A stretch of 64,000 nt of DNA from Marinifilum sp. D714 (GCF_030851345.1 NZ_JALPNU010000017.1:25855-89854); one strand, 5' to 3'; shown: positions 44,670 through 53,218, counted from the stretch's first letter. The notes: generated by a model not told the origin, from the letters alone. Program-made: numbers and translations.

Positions 44670-46703
44670 TTACTCATTGTTAATTTTCTTCAAATCTACC
44701 CACGTATTGTGAAAAGCGGTACCATGTCCCATATCAGTTTCGCATCCTTTGGTAAACAGGTTTGGTGCAGCACCCAAGTGAGATTGATGACCATTGGTCA
44801 GCACTACATTTCCTCTACGCAAACCCAAATCATATTGCAGTTTCACTTCTGCTTTTCCCTGATGATTATAAATTTCAACCTTTTCACCATTCTTCATCTG
44901 TTTCTCTTCAGCATCCAATGGATGAACAAAAAGATAGGCTTCGGGTTCAAATTGCTTGATCACATTTAAATTGCCAAACTGTGAATGAATTCGATTCTTT
45001 GAGTTTGGTGATATCAACTGAAACTCAAATTCACTTTGCTCAGGCAAAGGAGCGTAATCGGGCAGTTCATCCACTCCCCACATTTTCTTGGCTTTCTCGC
45101 TATACAGCTCAATCTTGCCGGAAGGTGTTGGGAACTGATAATCTGAAAATGGTATTTCCTCAAAAGAGTTTGCCAATTGCGGGCCTTTCTTCAATTGTTC
45201 CAGACTTAATTCAGGAAAATCTTTCAGGAATCCGTTCAGATATTCTTCAATTGCCTCATCAGTAGGTTCTGGAATATTTCCTTTGATCTCCTCATCGGTA
45301 AATCCCAATTGCTTTGCCAACAGATAATAGATTTCCGTTTCAGGTTTTACCTCGCCTGCCGGTTCCATTACTTTCTGTCGCAATTGCACATACGGATTCC
45401 AATAAGAGCCAATGATATCAGATTGCTCGAACATGTTTTTTGCTGGCAGAATGATATCAGCTTCCAATGTCGTATCCGTCATGAACTGATCCACAACCAC
45501 TCTAAAGTCAGCCTTTCGGAATGCCTTACGGATTTTATTGGTATCGGGATTTTGAGATAAGGGATTTCCCCTTTCTACCCAAATGAACTTCACTTCAGGA
45601 TCTTTGATATTCAATAAATCCTCACCCAATTTGGCTACAGATATCTTCCTCCTGAAACTTGGATGCTCGCATCCTGGAAAGTATGATTCCGGCTCTTTTA
45701 AATCATCGAACACATAGCTCTGAAGATTTGCATAATGGAAACAAGCACCGGGCTTCCCAATATTTCCAGTAATTACCGACAATGCTAATATACAGCGAGT
45801 GGTTTGACCACCGTTTTCATATCGCTGCATGCCGTATCCAGGAATCAATGTCATGGCATCTGTTGTTCCAATTTCTTTTGCCAAATCCTGAATGGCTTCC
45901 TCTGGTACGCGACAGATATCAGAGACTTTTTCCAATGTATATTCATCAACTCGCTCTTTGAATTGCTCAAAGCCAAGTACGTAATTCTCTATAAATTCAT
46001 AATCAATCCAATCATTCTGAATCAATTCTCTTGCAACGCCTAAAGCCAAGGCTGCATCGGTTCCCGATTTGATTTGGAAGAGTGAATTCGCACGCTCGCT
46101 GGAAGGTGTTCTGCGAGGATCAACCACAATCAATTTCGCAGCTTTTTCCTGTGCCTTCTCAACAGGAATCATCTCCTGAATATTGGTTTCAGCAGGATTC
46201 TTTCCCCACAACAAAATCAGTTTGGCATTCTCCAAATCCCAGGGTGCATTGTGTTTGTTGGCACCTAAGGTCAGTCGAGTAGCTTCCAATCCTGCAGGCC
46301 AACAAAGATTTCCATAAGTAGTTGTTGCGCCTCCAAACAGTTTCCAAAAGTTTGCTCCTACTCCATTCAACAAACCAGACATGCCACTAGCCGCAAAATA
46401 AAGGATTGAATGCGGACCAAAAGTTTCCTTGCAGTTCTTCAACTGTTCAACAATGGTATTCAATGCCTCATCCCAGGAAATTCGTTCGTATTTTCCTTCG
46501 GCTATTCGCTTTTGCGGATACAAAATTCTCTCTTTCGAATTGGCACGTTCCACATAAGCCAAACCTTTAATACATGGTCCTTCTGGTGTAGCACGATTTT
46601 CAGGATGTGGGTCAATTCCAATCACTTTATCTTTCTCTACACGAACTTTAATACTACAGGTGCTGTAGCAATTTCTCGGACAAGCTGTTGAATAGGTCTT
46701 CAT
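44670..46703 (-). CDS. Mo-bisPGD oxidoreductase catalytic subunit (DMSO reductase superfamily), cytoplasmic
   Basis: A 677-residue molybdopterin enzyme. The N-terminal [4Fe-4S] site has Cys8, Cys12, Cys16 and Cys44. GKNPAETNIQEMIPVEKA, GNPLSQNPDTNKIRKAF and the C-terminal dinucleotide-binding part (NGHQSHLGAAPN) mark the superfamily. The likely Mo ligand is Cys134 in YGNLCWPAG. There is no Tat signal (it begins MKTYSTACPRNC), so the enzyme is predicted to be cytoplasmic. The substrate is unknown; a sulfur compound, an aldehyde or an amino-acid-derived acid are possible. It is co-directional with an aminotransferase upstream and the fused FeS/membrane subunit downstream. Confidence 0.85.
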   Translation of the reverse strand: MKTYSTACPRNCYSTCSIKVRVEKDKVIGIDPHPENRATPEGPCIKGLAYVERANSKERILYPQKRIAEGKYERISWDEALNTIVEQLKNCKETFGPHSILYFAASGMSGLLNGVGANFWKLFGGATTTYGNLCWPAGLEATRLTLGANKHNAPWDLENAKLILLWGKNPAETNIQEMIPVEKAQEKAAKLIVVDPRRTPSSERANSLFQIKSGTDAALALGVARELIQNDWIDYEFIENYVLGFEQFKERVDEYTLEKVSDICRVPEEAIQDLAKEIGTTDAMTLIPGYGMQRYENGGQTTRCILALSVITGNIGKPGACFHYANLQSYVFDDLKEPESYFPGCEHPSFRRKISVAKLGEDLLNIKDPEVKFIWVERGNPLSQNPDTNKIRKAFRKADFRVVVDQFMTDTTLEADIILPAKNMFEQSDIIGSYWNPYVQLRQKVMEPAGEVKPETEIYYLLAKQLGFTDEEIKGNIPEPTDEAIEEYLNGFLKDFPELSLEQLKKGPQLANSFEEIPFSDYQFPTPSGKIELYSEKAKKMWGVDELPDYAPLPEQSEFEFQLISPNSKNRIHSQFGNLNVIKQFEPEAYLFVHPLDAEEKQMKNGEKVEIYNHQGKAEVKLQYDLGLRRGNVVLTNGHQSHLGAAPNLFTKGCETDMGHGTAFHNTWVDLKKINNE

Positions 46704-46803
46704 AGGTTTGTAATCTCAAAATTCATGGAAAATTAATAAAAAAAAGAAAAGGGAGCAGATACACAATCTGAATCATGTAAATACTCCCAATAATTAATAT
46801 CAT

Positions 46804-46823
46804 CCTCGGGTTAAAACCCGAGG
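46804..46823. repeat. CCTCGGGTT palindrome
   Basis: CCTCGGGTTAAAACCCGAGG is a perfect 20-bp palindrome. The same sequence, partly decayed, occurs in both flanks of the transposase gene at 63384 (63238 and 63951). Here it lies 33 nt past the aminotransferase stop and may also end its transcript. Confidence 0.8.
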
Positions 46824-46855
46824 CAATTGAAATATTATCTCAACTATTCTATTTA

Positions 46856-48094
46856 TTAATTGTTCTTTACTAATTCTTCATTGCAAACTTTCATTTCTGC
46901 CTCGATGATTTGAGCCAAACGCTGAATACCTGCAATCGCTTTTTCGTTGTTCACGTATGAGAAATTCAAACGCATGGTATTGGTTCCACCTCCATCGCAA
47001 TAGAAAACATTACCTGTTACGAATGCTACTTTCTTTTCAATTGCTTTGTGGAACAATTCCAAGGCATCCATATGCTCAGGTAAAGTAATGAAAAGGAACA
47101 TTCCTCCTTCCGGATGCGTCCAATTCACACCTTCAGGCATGCATTTTTCCATCTCTGCCAACATTACATCTCTACGCTGGTGATACAAATCGATGGTCTT
47201 TTTAAGATTTGATTCAAAATGCTCTGATTTCATGTAACGAATCGCCATTTTCTGAACGAAAGTTGGTGTACACAAGTCAGACGATTGCTTGGCAATCACA
47301 ATCTTGTCATTTACTTCTTTCGGACCTAAAATCCAACCAATACGCAAGCCTGGTGCAAATGTCTTCGAGAAAGTTCCCAGTGTCAGTACATGATCATCAT
47401 TGTCCAAATCATACATCATGCGTTGTGGTTCTCCTTCGAATCTCACCTCTCTATAAGGACAATCCTCAACAATCAAAACATCGTATTTGTGTGCCAATGC
47501 GATAATCTCCAAACGACGAGATTCAGGCATGGTGATTCCTGTTGGATTTTGGAAATCAGGAATGATATAGATGAATTTAGGTTTGATGCCTTGCTCCGCC
47601 AATGCTATCAACTTGGCTTCCAAAAGCTCAGCGCTCATACCATTCTCATCCATTGGCACTCCTTCCATTTTAGCGCCATAAGCTTGGAAAGCACTAATCC
47701 CACCAAGATAAGAAGGTAATCCACAGATCACAACGTCTCCTTGATTCACAAAAACTTTTCCAACCAAATCCAAACCTTGCTGCGATCCAGTTGTTACGAT
47801 CATGTTGTCCAATTCGCACTGAACACCTTCATTCTGATATCTCTTCAAAAGAAGCTCTCTTAACTCCGTAACCCCTTCCGTTGCGTCGTACTGTAATACC
47901 TCTGCTCCTTCTTCTTTCAACATGGTTGAGATAATCTCATCCAAATTGTCAACAGGGAAAGATTCTGGTGCCGGCAATCCTCCTGCAAAAGAAATTACTT
48001 CAGGGTTTTGGGTCAATTTAAGGATCTCACGAATAGCAGATCTTTTGATGTTGTTGCTTATGTTGGAAAATGTTCCTTTTAAATCGCTGATCAT
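46856..48094 (-). CDS. Class I/II PLP-dependent aminotransferase
   Basis: The frame continues upstream to 48193, but those codons lie in repeat sequence; the start at 48094 (MISDLKGTFSNISNNIKRSA) is preferred, giving 412 residues. VISFAGGLPAPESFP near residue 37, IIPDFQNPTG, and the PLP lysine in GTFSKTFAPGLRIGW identify the aminoadipate/aromatic aminotransferase (LysN/MocR-like, without a DNA-binding domain) branch. It converts amino acids to 2-oxoacids that the adjacent ferredoxin oxidoreductase could oxidise. The exact substrate is unclear. Confidence 0.88.
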   Translation of the reverse strand: MISDLKGTFSNISNNIKRSAIREILKLTQNPEVISFAGGLPAPESFPVDNLDEIISTMLKEEGAEVLQYDATEGVTELRELLLKRYQNEGVQCELDNMIVTTGSQQGLDLVGKVFVNQGDVVICGLPSYLGGISAFQAYGAKMEGVPMDENGMSAELLEAKLIALAEQGIKPKFIYIIPDFQNPTGITMPESRRLEIIALAHKYDVLIVEDCPYREVRFEGEPQRMMYDLDNDDHVLTLGTFSKTFAPGLRIGWILGPKEVNDKIVIAKQSSDLCTPTFVQKMAIRYMKSEHFESNLKKTIDLYHQRRDVMLAEMEKCMPEGVNWTHPEGGMFLFITLPEHMDALELFHKAIEKKVAFVTGNVFYCDGGGTNTMRLNFSYVNNEKAIAGIQRLAQIIEAEMKVCNEELVKNN

Positions 48095-48117
48095 TGTGTT
48101 TGGTTTTTGTTTTGTTG

Positions 48118-48137
48118 AGACGCAATGCCTTGCATCT
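48118..48137. repeat. REP-like palindrome, decayed
   Basis: AGACGCAATGCCTTGCATCT, two mismatches from a palindrome. It belongs to the AGACGCAAGG subfamily and lies just upstream of the aminotransferase start. Confidence 0.65.
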
Positions 48138-48171
48138 GTATTGTTTGTTGTTTTGTTTATTTTGGATTCTT

Positions 48172-48301
48172 GCACCCCTTCGCCTATCGGCACTTCCCCT
48201 AAAAGGAGAAGACTTAAAATTGAAGTTCTACATTCATTTTAGGATTTCTCCCCTCCTAGGTGATCCCGAATGCTTTCGGGAGGCTACAGCCAGAGGGGTG
48301 C
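48172..48301. repeat. Composite repeat element, copy E1
   Basis: A roughly 130-bp element with inverted ends GCACCCCTT and AGAGGGGTGC. Inside are CTTCCCCTAAAAGGAGAAG and TCTCCCCTCCTAGG, and a hairpin CCCGAATGCTTTCGGG. Related copies are at 57677-57843 and 60119-60235. Intercistronic, between the aminotransferase gene and the oxidoreductase beta-subunit gene. Confidence 0.75.
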
Positions 48302-48336
48302 AATTATTCATTACTAATTGATAATTATCAATTGAT

Positions 48337-49245
48337 TTACAGCCAATTTTTGCGCATGCGTTCCCACTTTTTGTCGCGGTTTTCAATTACGCATTGGATA
48401 TCCGCATCACTCATGTGCTTGAAACGTCCCTGCTTTTTCAGGTACTCTTCAACCGATTTGAATTCCTTAGGATTTCTGTTCAATTTGTATTCTCCATCCT
48501 CATATTCTGCAAGGAAAATTAATCCTGCATCTACAGCATCTTTGGCAATCTCTACCGATGTTTCGGTTGGAGTTCCCCATCCTGTTGGACATGATGCATA
48601 AACATGAATAAATGTTGCACCTTTAACATGCTTCGCTTTGTTTACCTTATTGATAAAATCCTGAGGATAACCAATACTTGCAGTAGCAGCATAAGCAATA
48701 TCATGAGCAGCAATAATCTCAAACAAGTTCTTCTTGTGAGTTATCGTTCCCGGGATATTCTGACCAGCAGGAGTAGTCGTAGTTTTGGTTCCGTAAGGAG
48801 TCAAACCACTCTTCTGAATTCCGGTATTCATATAGGCTTCGTTGTCGTAGCAGATGTACAATACATCATCGTTACGATCGATCATTCCTGATAATGCCTG
48901 GAATCCGATATCAGCAGTACCACCATCACCGGCGAATACTACCGTTTTGAAATCTTTTTGTCCCAAAGCTTTGGCACCTGCAGCAATACCTGCAGCCATA
49001 CTTGCCGAACCAGGGAAAGTTGTAATAATTGCATTTGAATTGAATGCCATTTGTGGATAAATAAATCCTACTGCCGACATACAACCAGCTGGAAGAGCAG
49101 AATAGGTACGCTCGCCCAATACTTTTAATGCCAAACGTACAGCAATACTACCGCCACATCCGGCACAAGCCTTATGACCATAGAAAAACTCCTTCTCGGT
49201 CATGTTTTTCGCATTCACTTTTGGGATATCTAATACTTTAGTCAT
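48337..49245 (-). CDS. 2-oxoacid:ferredoxin oxidoreductase, beta (TPP-binding) subunit
   Basis: A 302-residue protein with KACAGCGGSIAVRLALK near residue 30 and the thiamine-diphosphate motif AGDGGTADIGFQALSGM, with YDNEAYMNTGIQKSG after it. Cysteines in the N-terminal CAGC and later positions can hold a [4Fe-4S] cluster. It decarboxylates 2-oxoacids and passes electrons to ferredoxin, yielding acyl-CoA. The text TGIQKSGLTPYGTKTTTTPAG resembles pyruvate/valine-type enzymes (Por/Vor). Its start overlaps the alpha-subunit gene by 8 nt. Confidence 0.9.
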   Translation of the reverse strand: MTKVLDIPKVNAKNMTEKEFFYGHKACAGCGGSIAVRLALKVLGERTYSALPAGCMSAVGFIYPQMAFNSNAIITTFPGSASMAAGIAAGAKALGQKDFKTVVFAGDGGTADIGFQALSGMIDRNDDVLYICYDNEAYMNTGIQKSGLTPYGTKTTTTPAGQNIPGTITHKKNLFEIIAAHDIAYAATASIGYPQDFINKVNKAKHVKGATFIHVYASCPTGWGTPTETSVEIAKDAVDAGLIFLAEYEDGEYKLNRNPKEFKSVEEYLKKQGRFKHMSDADIQCVIENRDKKWERMRKNWL

Positions 49246-50428
49246 TGCCTTCTACATTTAAGCTGAAAAATTCTACTGTCTCTTCACTCTTGTTCTCCAA
49301 TCCTGCATACAATTTGTTGTACATGTCTTCAATTTCTGCCTTGGTGATATCGCGACCACCTAAACCGCCAACAAAGTTGCTTTTGTACACATATTTGTCG
49401 ATCTGAGAAATGGCTGAGTTCAGATTGGTGTAAACTGTTCCTTCGTATCCGAATGAGATATCCTTATCGATAACACCCATTGCTTTTACTCTCCTGGCCA
49501 AATCTTTCACTTCCTCAACCGGGAAAGGACGCATGTAACGGATCTTCAACAATCCAACTTTTTTACCTTCAGCGCGAAGCTTGTCAACAACCACTCTCAC
49601 AGTTCCGCAAACACTTCCCAATGCTACCAATACCACATCAGCATCTTCGCACATGTATTCCTCTACCATTCCATGATATTTTCTGCCGAACATTTCAGCA
49701 AAATCCTCATCGGTTTTACGAATAACATCAATGGCATTGAACATGGCTTCGTTCTGCTGATATTTGAACTCGGTATTGTCATCAGGACGAGAACTAAATC
49801 CAAGGTTCTTAGGATTCTCGAATGACATCTTGTTTGGCGTTTGGAATGGAGGCAAGAACTGATCTACCATATCCTGATCTGGAATATCAACCAACTCGTA
49901 AGTGTGAGTCAGAATAAATCCGTCAAGGTTCACCATCATTGGCGTTAGTACATCTTTGTGCTCAGCAATTTTGTATGCCTGAATGATCAAATCCAATGCT
50001 TCCTGTGCATCTTCCACATATACTTGAATCCAACCTGAATCCAAAAGAGAAAGTGAATCGCGTTGATCACCATAGATACTCCATGGCAAAGCAACGGAAC
50101 GATTGGCATTCATCATTACCACCGGCCAGCGACCACCACTACAGTAGTGAAGCCCTTCGGCCATATACAACAAACCTTGAGAAGAAGATGCTGTAAATGT
50201 TCTGGCACCAACTGCACTGGCACCCATTGTAGCTGAGATTGCAGAGTGCTCAGACTCTACATGCATGTATTCCGCATCCATCTCGCCTGCCTCTACCATT
50301 TCGGACAAACGCTCAACCGTAATGGTCTGCGGAGTGATTGGATATGCAGCCACCACATGTGGACGTGAAAGTCTCACGCCTTGTGCTACTGCCTCATCAC
50401 CGGATATGAATATTTTATTTGATTTCAT
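49238..50428 (-). CDS. 2-oxoacid:ferredoxin oxidoreductase, alpha subunit
   Basis: A 396-residue protein with domain I text SGDEAVAQGVRLSRPHVVAAYPITPQTITVE, MHVESEHSAISATMGASAVG near residue 55, and a domain II region ending VGLLKIRYMRPFPVEEVK. This is the alpha subunit of four-subunit Por/Vor enzymes, which forms the active site with the beta subunit encoded immediately downstream. Which 2-oxoacid is used cannot be decided from sequence; the neighbouring aminotransferase, gamma-lyase-like gene and Lrp regulator suggest amino-acid-derived acids. Confidence 0.9.
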   Translation of the reverse strand: MKSNKIFISGDEAVAQGVRLSRPHVVAAYPITPQTITVERLSEMVEAGEMDAEYMHVESEHSAISATMGASAVGARTFTASSSQGLLYMAEGLHYCSGGRWPVVMMNANRSVALPWSIYGDQRDSLSLLDSGWIQVYVEDAQEALDLIIQAYKIAEHKDVLTPMMVNLDGFILTHTYELVDIPDQDMVDQFLPPFQTPNKMSFENPKNLGFSSRPDDNTEFKYQQNEAMFNAIDVIRKTDEDFAEMFGRKYHGMVEEYMCEDADVVLVALGSVCGTVRVVVDKLRAEGKKVGLLKIRYMRPFPVEEVKDLARRVKAMGVIDKDISFGYEGTVYTNLNSAISQIDKYVYKSNFVGGLGGRDITKAEIEDMYNKLYAGLENKSEETVEFFSLNVEGND

Positions 50429-50445
50429 TGTTTTCGATTTTTTCG

Positions 50446-50509
50446 TTGTCGGTTATCGGTTTTCCGTTATCTGTTAAACGGACAATCGGAACTGATAACT
50501 GATAACTGT
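50446..50509. repeat. GGTTATCGG / CTGATAACTG inverted repeat
   Basis: GTCGGTTATCGGTTTTCCG on the left is roughly complementary to CGGAACTGATAACTGATAAC on the right. It is a palindromic spacer of a family different from the AGACGC hairpins, in the gap between the delta and alpha subunit genes. Confidence 0.55.
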
Positions 50510-50514
50510 TTAGC

Positions 50515-50808
50515 TTACTCTTTCACCATTTCAATTGCATCCTTAGGACATTCGTGGGCACAAACCCCACAGCCTTTGCAATAATCCATGTCGATTTTGA
50601 TTTTGCCATTGTCTTTCATGATGGTTCCATCAGGACAAAGCAAGTAGCAACGCAAGCAGTAAATACATTCATCATGATTCACTACAGGCTTAAAGGTTCT
50701 CCAACCTGCATTCTTTTCCGGAAGAAATCCGGCTTCGTATTGTGGCCCGGTTGGGTAATCATCAATATGAGTTGGAGTTTTATATTCTGTATGTTTTGGA
50801 CGACTCAT
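50515..50808 (-). CDS. 2-oxoacid:ferredoxin oxidoreductase, delta (ferredoxin) subunit
   Basis: The frame extends to 50877, but the extra codons are repeat sequence; the ATG at 50808 (MSRPKHTEYKTPTHIDDYPT) is chosen, giving 97 residues. Two [4Fe-4S] motifs, CIYCLRCYLLCP and CKGCGVCAHECP, form a bacterial-type dicluster ferredoxin that carries electrons from the TPP site to free ferredoxin. The order gamma-delta-alpha-beta along the transcript is the usual Por/Vor order. Confidence 0.92.
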   Translation of the reverse strand: MSRPKHTEYKTPTHIDDYPTGPQYEAGFLPEKNAGWRTFKPVVNHDECIYCLRCYLLCPDGTIMKDNGKIKIDMDYCKGCGVCAHECPKDAIEMVKE

Positions 50809-50820
50809 CTTTTCAATTAT

Positions 50821-50900
50821 TTGGTCATTGGTTAACTGGTCATTAGTCAATCGTTTCACTAATTTTCCACTAACCATTGACGAATGACTATTGACTAATT
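50821..50900. repeat. GTCATTAGTCAAT inverted repeat
   Basis: Left words TTGGTCATTGG and GGTCATTAGTCAATCG are matched by right words CCATTGACGAATGACTATTG and GACTAATTAG. The right arm runs into the coding end of the gamma-subunit gene: its last codons AGT CAA and stop TAG (minus strand) are repeat sequence. Confidence 0.55.
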
Positions 50901-51427
50901 AGTTCAAAAGCTCTCTCTACGATCTTCTCATTCAGCTGAGCCAACTTTGGCTTCATCTCGGTATGAATACTTGCAATTGCAGCTTCCTTGCTTACCAAGC
51001 CTGAAGCAGCAGCCAAAGCACCATACATTGCAGTGTTGGTAATTGGTCTGCCCAAAACCTCCATAGCAAGAGTGGTAGCATCAATTCCTCGTAAATCGAA
51101 TCCTTTCAATTGCTCGCGATATTGTTCTACATCTCTGGTGTTGATCAATACACATGCATTTTCTTTGATTCCTTTTTCGAATCCAGGAACAATTAGCGTT
51201 TCGTCCATAACCACAACAAAGTCGCTCTCCTGAACTTCGCTTCGATCATGAATTTTTGTGTCATCAATTTTAGTGAATGCCAATACAGGCGCTCCTCTAC
51301 GCTCTGGTCCGAATGATGGGAAAGCCAAAGCATGCTTTCCGCCATGAACACTGGCAGCAATTCCTAACAAACGAGAAGCGGTAAATCCTCCTTGACCTCC
51401 TCGTCCGTGCCATCTGATTTCTTTCAT
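50888..51427 (-). CDS. 2-oxoacid:ferredoxin oxidoreductase, gamma subunit
   Basis: A 179-residue protein starting MKEIRWHGRGGQGGFTASRL, the glycine-rich gamma-subunit signature, with HALAFPSFGPERRGAPVLAF near residue 35. It is first in the por/vor group on the minus strand and diverges from the Lrp-type regulator gene 288 nt away. The gamma subunit helps bind CoA in characterised enzymes. The C-terminal LISQ and stop codon coincide with the repeat at 50821-50900. Confidence 0.92.
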   Translation of the reverse strand: MKEIRWHGRGGQGGFTASRLLGIAASVHGGKHALAFPSFGPERRGAPVLAFTKIDDTKIHDRSEVQESDFVVVMDETLIVPGFEKGIKENACVLINTRDVEQYREQLKGFDLRGIDATTLAMEVLGRPITNTAMYGALAAASGLVSKEAAIASIHTEMKPKLAQLNEKIVERAFELISQ

Positions 51428-51715
51428 TATCTATTTAGTGTTTGTTTTTTCAATTCAATTATTGCCACTCTACCTGTCTCAATCACTTCAAAATGGAGAG
51501 AAATTCAACATCAACTTCTAAAGACTTATTTTTGTCTTTACCAATTATTAATTGATCGCAGGCGTAATTTTGTCTTGTAAAAATACCCATCAACCAAATG
51601 ATTTACTAGCATATTAAATAAATATAGAAAACTACTCTATGTAACATGTAATTCTAAAGAATTTATATCTTTACAGAAGCCTAAATCAAGCATATCAATA
51701 GAAAATTTTTCTCCT

Positions 51716-52174
51716 ATGGAAAATCTAGACAGAACGGATCGTAAAATTTTAGAACTTCTTCAACAAGATTGTAGAATCACAATTAAGGAGTTAGCAGAAA
51801 AGCTGCACCTGAGTAATACACCCGTTTACGAAAGGGTAAAAAAGCTGGAACGAAGCGGAATTATCAAAAACTATGTAGCTGTTCTCGATCCTGAAAAGAT
51901 CGATAGAAATATGGTAGTGTTCATTTCGGTGTCGATTACACGACATACACGCGATGTGGTCGATCAGCTTAGCAAGGATGTGTTGGCACTTCCCGAAGTA
52001 ATGGAATTTTACATTACCTCAGGTAATTTTGATGCCATGCTAAAAATCATGGTAAAGGACATGAATGCCTTTCAGTATTTTATACAAGAAAAATTATCGA
52101 AGTTCGAATACATTACTCGATTTAACAGCACTTTCGTGATTTCTTCTTCGGATAAGATTGGGTATGATTTGTGA
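51716..52174 (+). CDS. Lrp/AsnC family transcriptional regulator
   Basis: A 152-residue protein. An N-terminal winged HTH (LDRTDRKILELLQQDCRITI, then LAEKLHLSNTPVYERVKKLE) is followed by a RAM/AsnC ligand-binding domain from about residue 65 (MVVFISVSITRHTRDVVDQL and GNFDAMLKIMVKDMNAF). Such regulators respond to amino acids. It is divergent from the oxidoreductase/aminotransferase block, so control of that block is a reasonable inference. A TATCTTTA (51665-51672), one mismatch from the -7 consensus, precedes it. The 288-bp divergent gap shows no clear operator. Confidence 0.92.
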   Translation: MENLDRTDRKILELLQQDCRITIKELAEKLHLSNTPVYERVKKLERSGIIKNYVAVLDPEKIDRNMVVFISVSITRHTRDVVDQLSKDVLALPEVMEFYITSGNFDAMLKIMVKDMNAFQYFIQEKLSKFEYITRFNSTFVISSSDKIGYDL

Positions 52175-52187
52175 TTTATTGCCGTAG

Positions 52188-52207
52188 GGACACGCCGCAG
52201 CGTGTCT
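52188..52207. repeat. REP-like palindrome (GGACACGC subfamily)
   Basis: GGACACGCCGCAGCGTGTCT with a GTAG flank: the same subfamily as the palindromes around the RAYT gene at 61638. It sits in the 38-bp gap between the convergent lrp and napD genes, where it could also stop transcription. Confidence 0.75.
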
Positions 52208-52212
52208 TCACC

Positions 52213-52560
52213 TTACAAATTCTTCTTTTTCAAATCTCCTCCATAGTTAATAATACCAGCATCTTTGCTGTTGTCATTCAACCAGGGTTTGATTCCATCA
52301 GATTTATCAATCTTGTCTCTTTCCTGATTCAACTCATCTTCGGAATAAGAATACATCATATCAGCTGAAAGCACATTTTTCATTGCCTGAATCTTCTTCA
52401 GTTTGGCAATCTCCTCACTAATTCCATCTCCTTCAATTGTGACAATTATCTTTCCCTCATCATGCAGGTGATAATCACACAAATCACTGTCTTTAAGTTG
52501 ACCTACCAAATGTTCGGTATTCTCTGGAAGGACACGAATTACGATACTGGATATATTCAT
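52213..52560 (-). CDS. napD: Nitrate reductase maturation chaperone NapD
   Basis: A 115-residue protein: MNISSIVIRVLPENTEHLVG, GKIIVTIEGDG, and VLSADMMYSYSEDEL near residue 75, the NapD ferredoxin-like fold signature. NapD binds the Tat signal of NapA and delays export until the molybdenum cofactor is in place. The last 35 residues extend beyond the usual length of about 85-90. It is the final gene of the nap operon, 58 nt after napB, with a palindrome in between. Confidence 0.85.
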   Translation of the reverse strand: MNISSIVIRVLPENTEHLVGQLKDSDLCDYHLHDEGKIIVTIEGDGISEEIAKLKKIQAMKNVLSADMMYSYSEDELNQERDKIDKSDGIKPWLNDNSKDAGIINYGGDLKKKNL

Positions 52561-52584
52561 ATTATTAATCTTTATATCATATTG

Positions 52585-52604
52585 AGACGCAAGGCTTTGC
52601 GTCT
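52585..52604. repeat. REP-like palindrome (AGACGCAAGG subfamily)
   Basis: AGACGCAAGGCTTTGCGTCT, one mismatch from perfect, with a CTAC flank on the right. It fills the napB-napD gap. Confidence 0.78.
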
Positions 52605-52618
52605 CTACTGTTTAATTT

Positions 52619-53191
52619 TTAATTGTTTACTCCTTCAGAAACTTTATCCTTTAAATTGGATTCCTCAATACCAAATTTTTCTCGAAATTCAGCGGTGAAC
52701 AAGTTTTCGATATCAATACTTACATCCGCCTGAGGAACATGACATTGTGAACAGTTAAAGTACGCCATATTAAGATCCTTCACCTCCTTTACATACACTT
52801 GGTTATCTTCCTTAGGATTTGAATATACCCCAGCTTTTACATCCAGCTGTGGACGCCAGCTTTGAAAGTGGGTTTTAGAGATTTCACGAGCCCCCGATTC
52901 CTCAACTTTGTCGGGCATGTGGCAACTCAAACAAATGTTATTGTCCCTTTTAATTGGGAAGAATCCAGCAGTTGTATGCGGAATCATAGGAGGAGCATTT
53001 TCGAAAGAACGCTCGATGGTTTTTCCTACTTCTGGTTTATCCTCATTAAAATTGGCCTTCATTTTAAAGTTGGTTTCATCCGAATGCAAATCTGCATCAA
53101 TAAAACCCAATTGATCTTCATCAATTTGTTTCTCTTTAGGCTGATTACAAGCTACCAAAAAGAACAAAGCAACTAGGGATAGATATTTCAT
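52619..53191 (-). CDS. napB: Diheme nitrate reductase subunit NapB, predicted lipoprotein
   Basis: A 190-residue protein with two c-type heme sites, C87-L-S-C-H91 and C147-S-Q-C-H151. The N-terminus MKYLSLVALFFLVACNQPKE is a lipoprotein signal with the lipid-attached Cys15, so the protein is predicted to be tethered to a membrane rather than freely soluble as in Proteobacteria. PPMIPHTTAGFFPIKRDNN matches the NapB region before the first heme. It passes electrons to NapA. It lies 27 nt after napH. Confidence 0.9.
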   Translation of the reverse strand: MKYLSLVALFFLVACNQPKEKQIDEDQLGFIDADLHSDETNFKMKANFNEDKPEVGKTIERSFENAPPMIPHTTAGFFPIKRDNNICLSCHMPDKVEESGAREISKTHFQSWRPQLDVKAGVYSNPKEDNQVYVKEVKDLNMAYFNCSQCHVPQADVSIDIENLFTAEFREKFGIEESNLKDKVSEGVNN

Positions 53192-53218
53192 GTTTTTAGA
53201 TTTTATTTAATCTCTTCA

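Noticed and set aside
48095..48193. Longer start for the aminotransferase
   Set aside because: The extra 33 codons cover a REP-like palindrome and part of repeat E1; the family begins near MISDLKG.
52188..52207. Dedicated terminator between lrp and napD
   Set aside because: The hairpin has no T-run on either side and matches the REP-like family, so it is listed as a repeat; termination there would be incidental.
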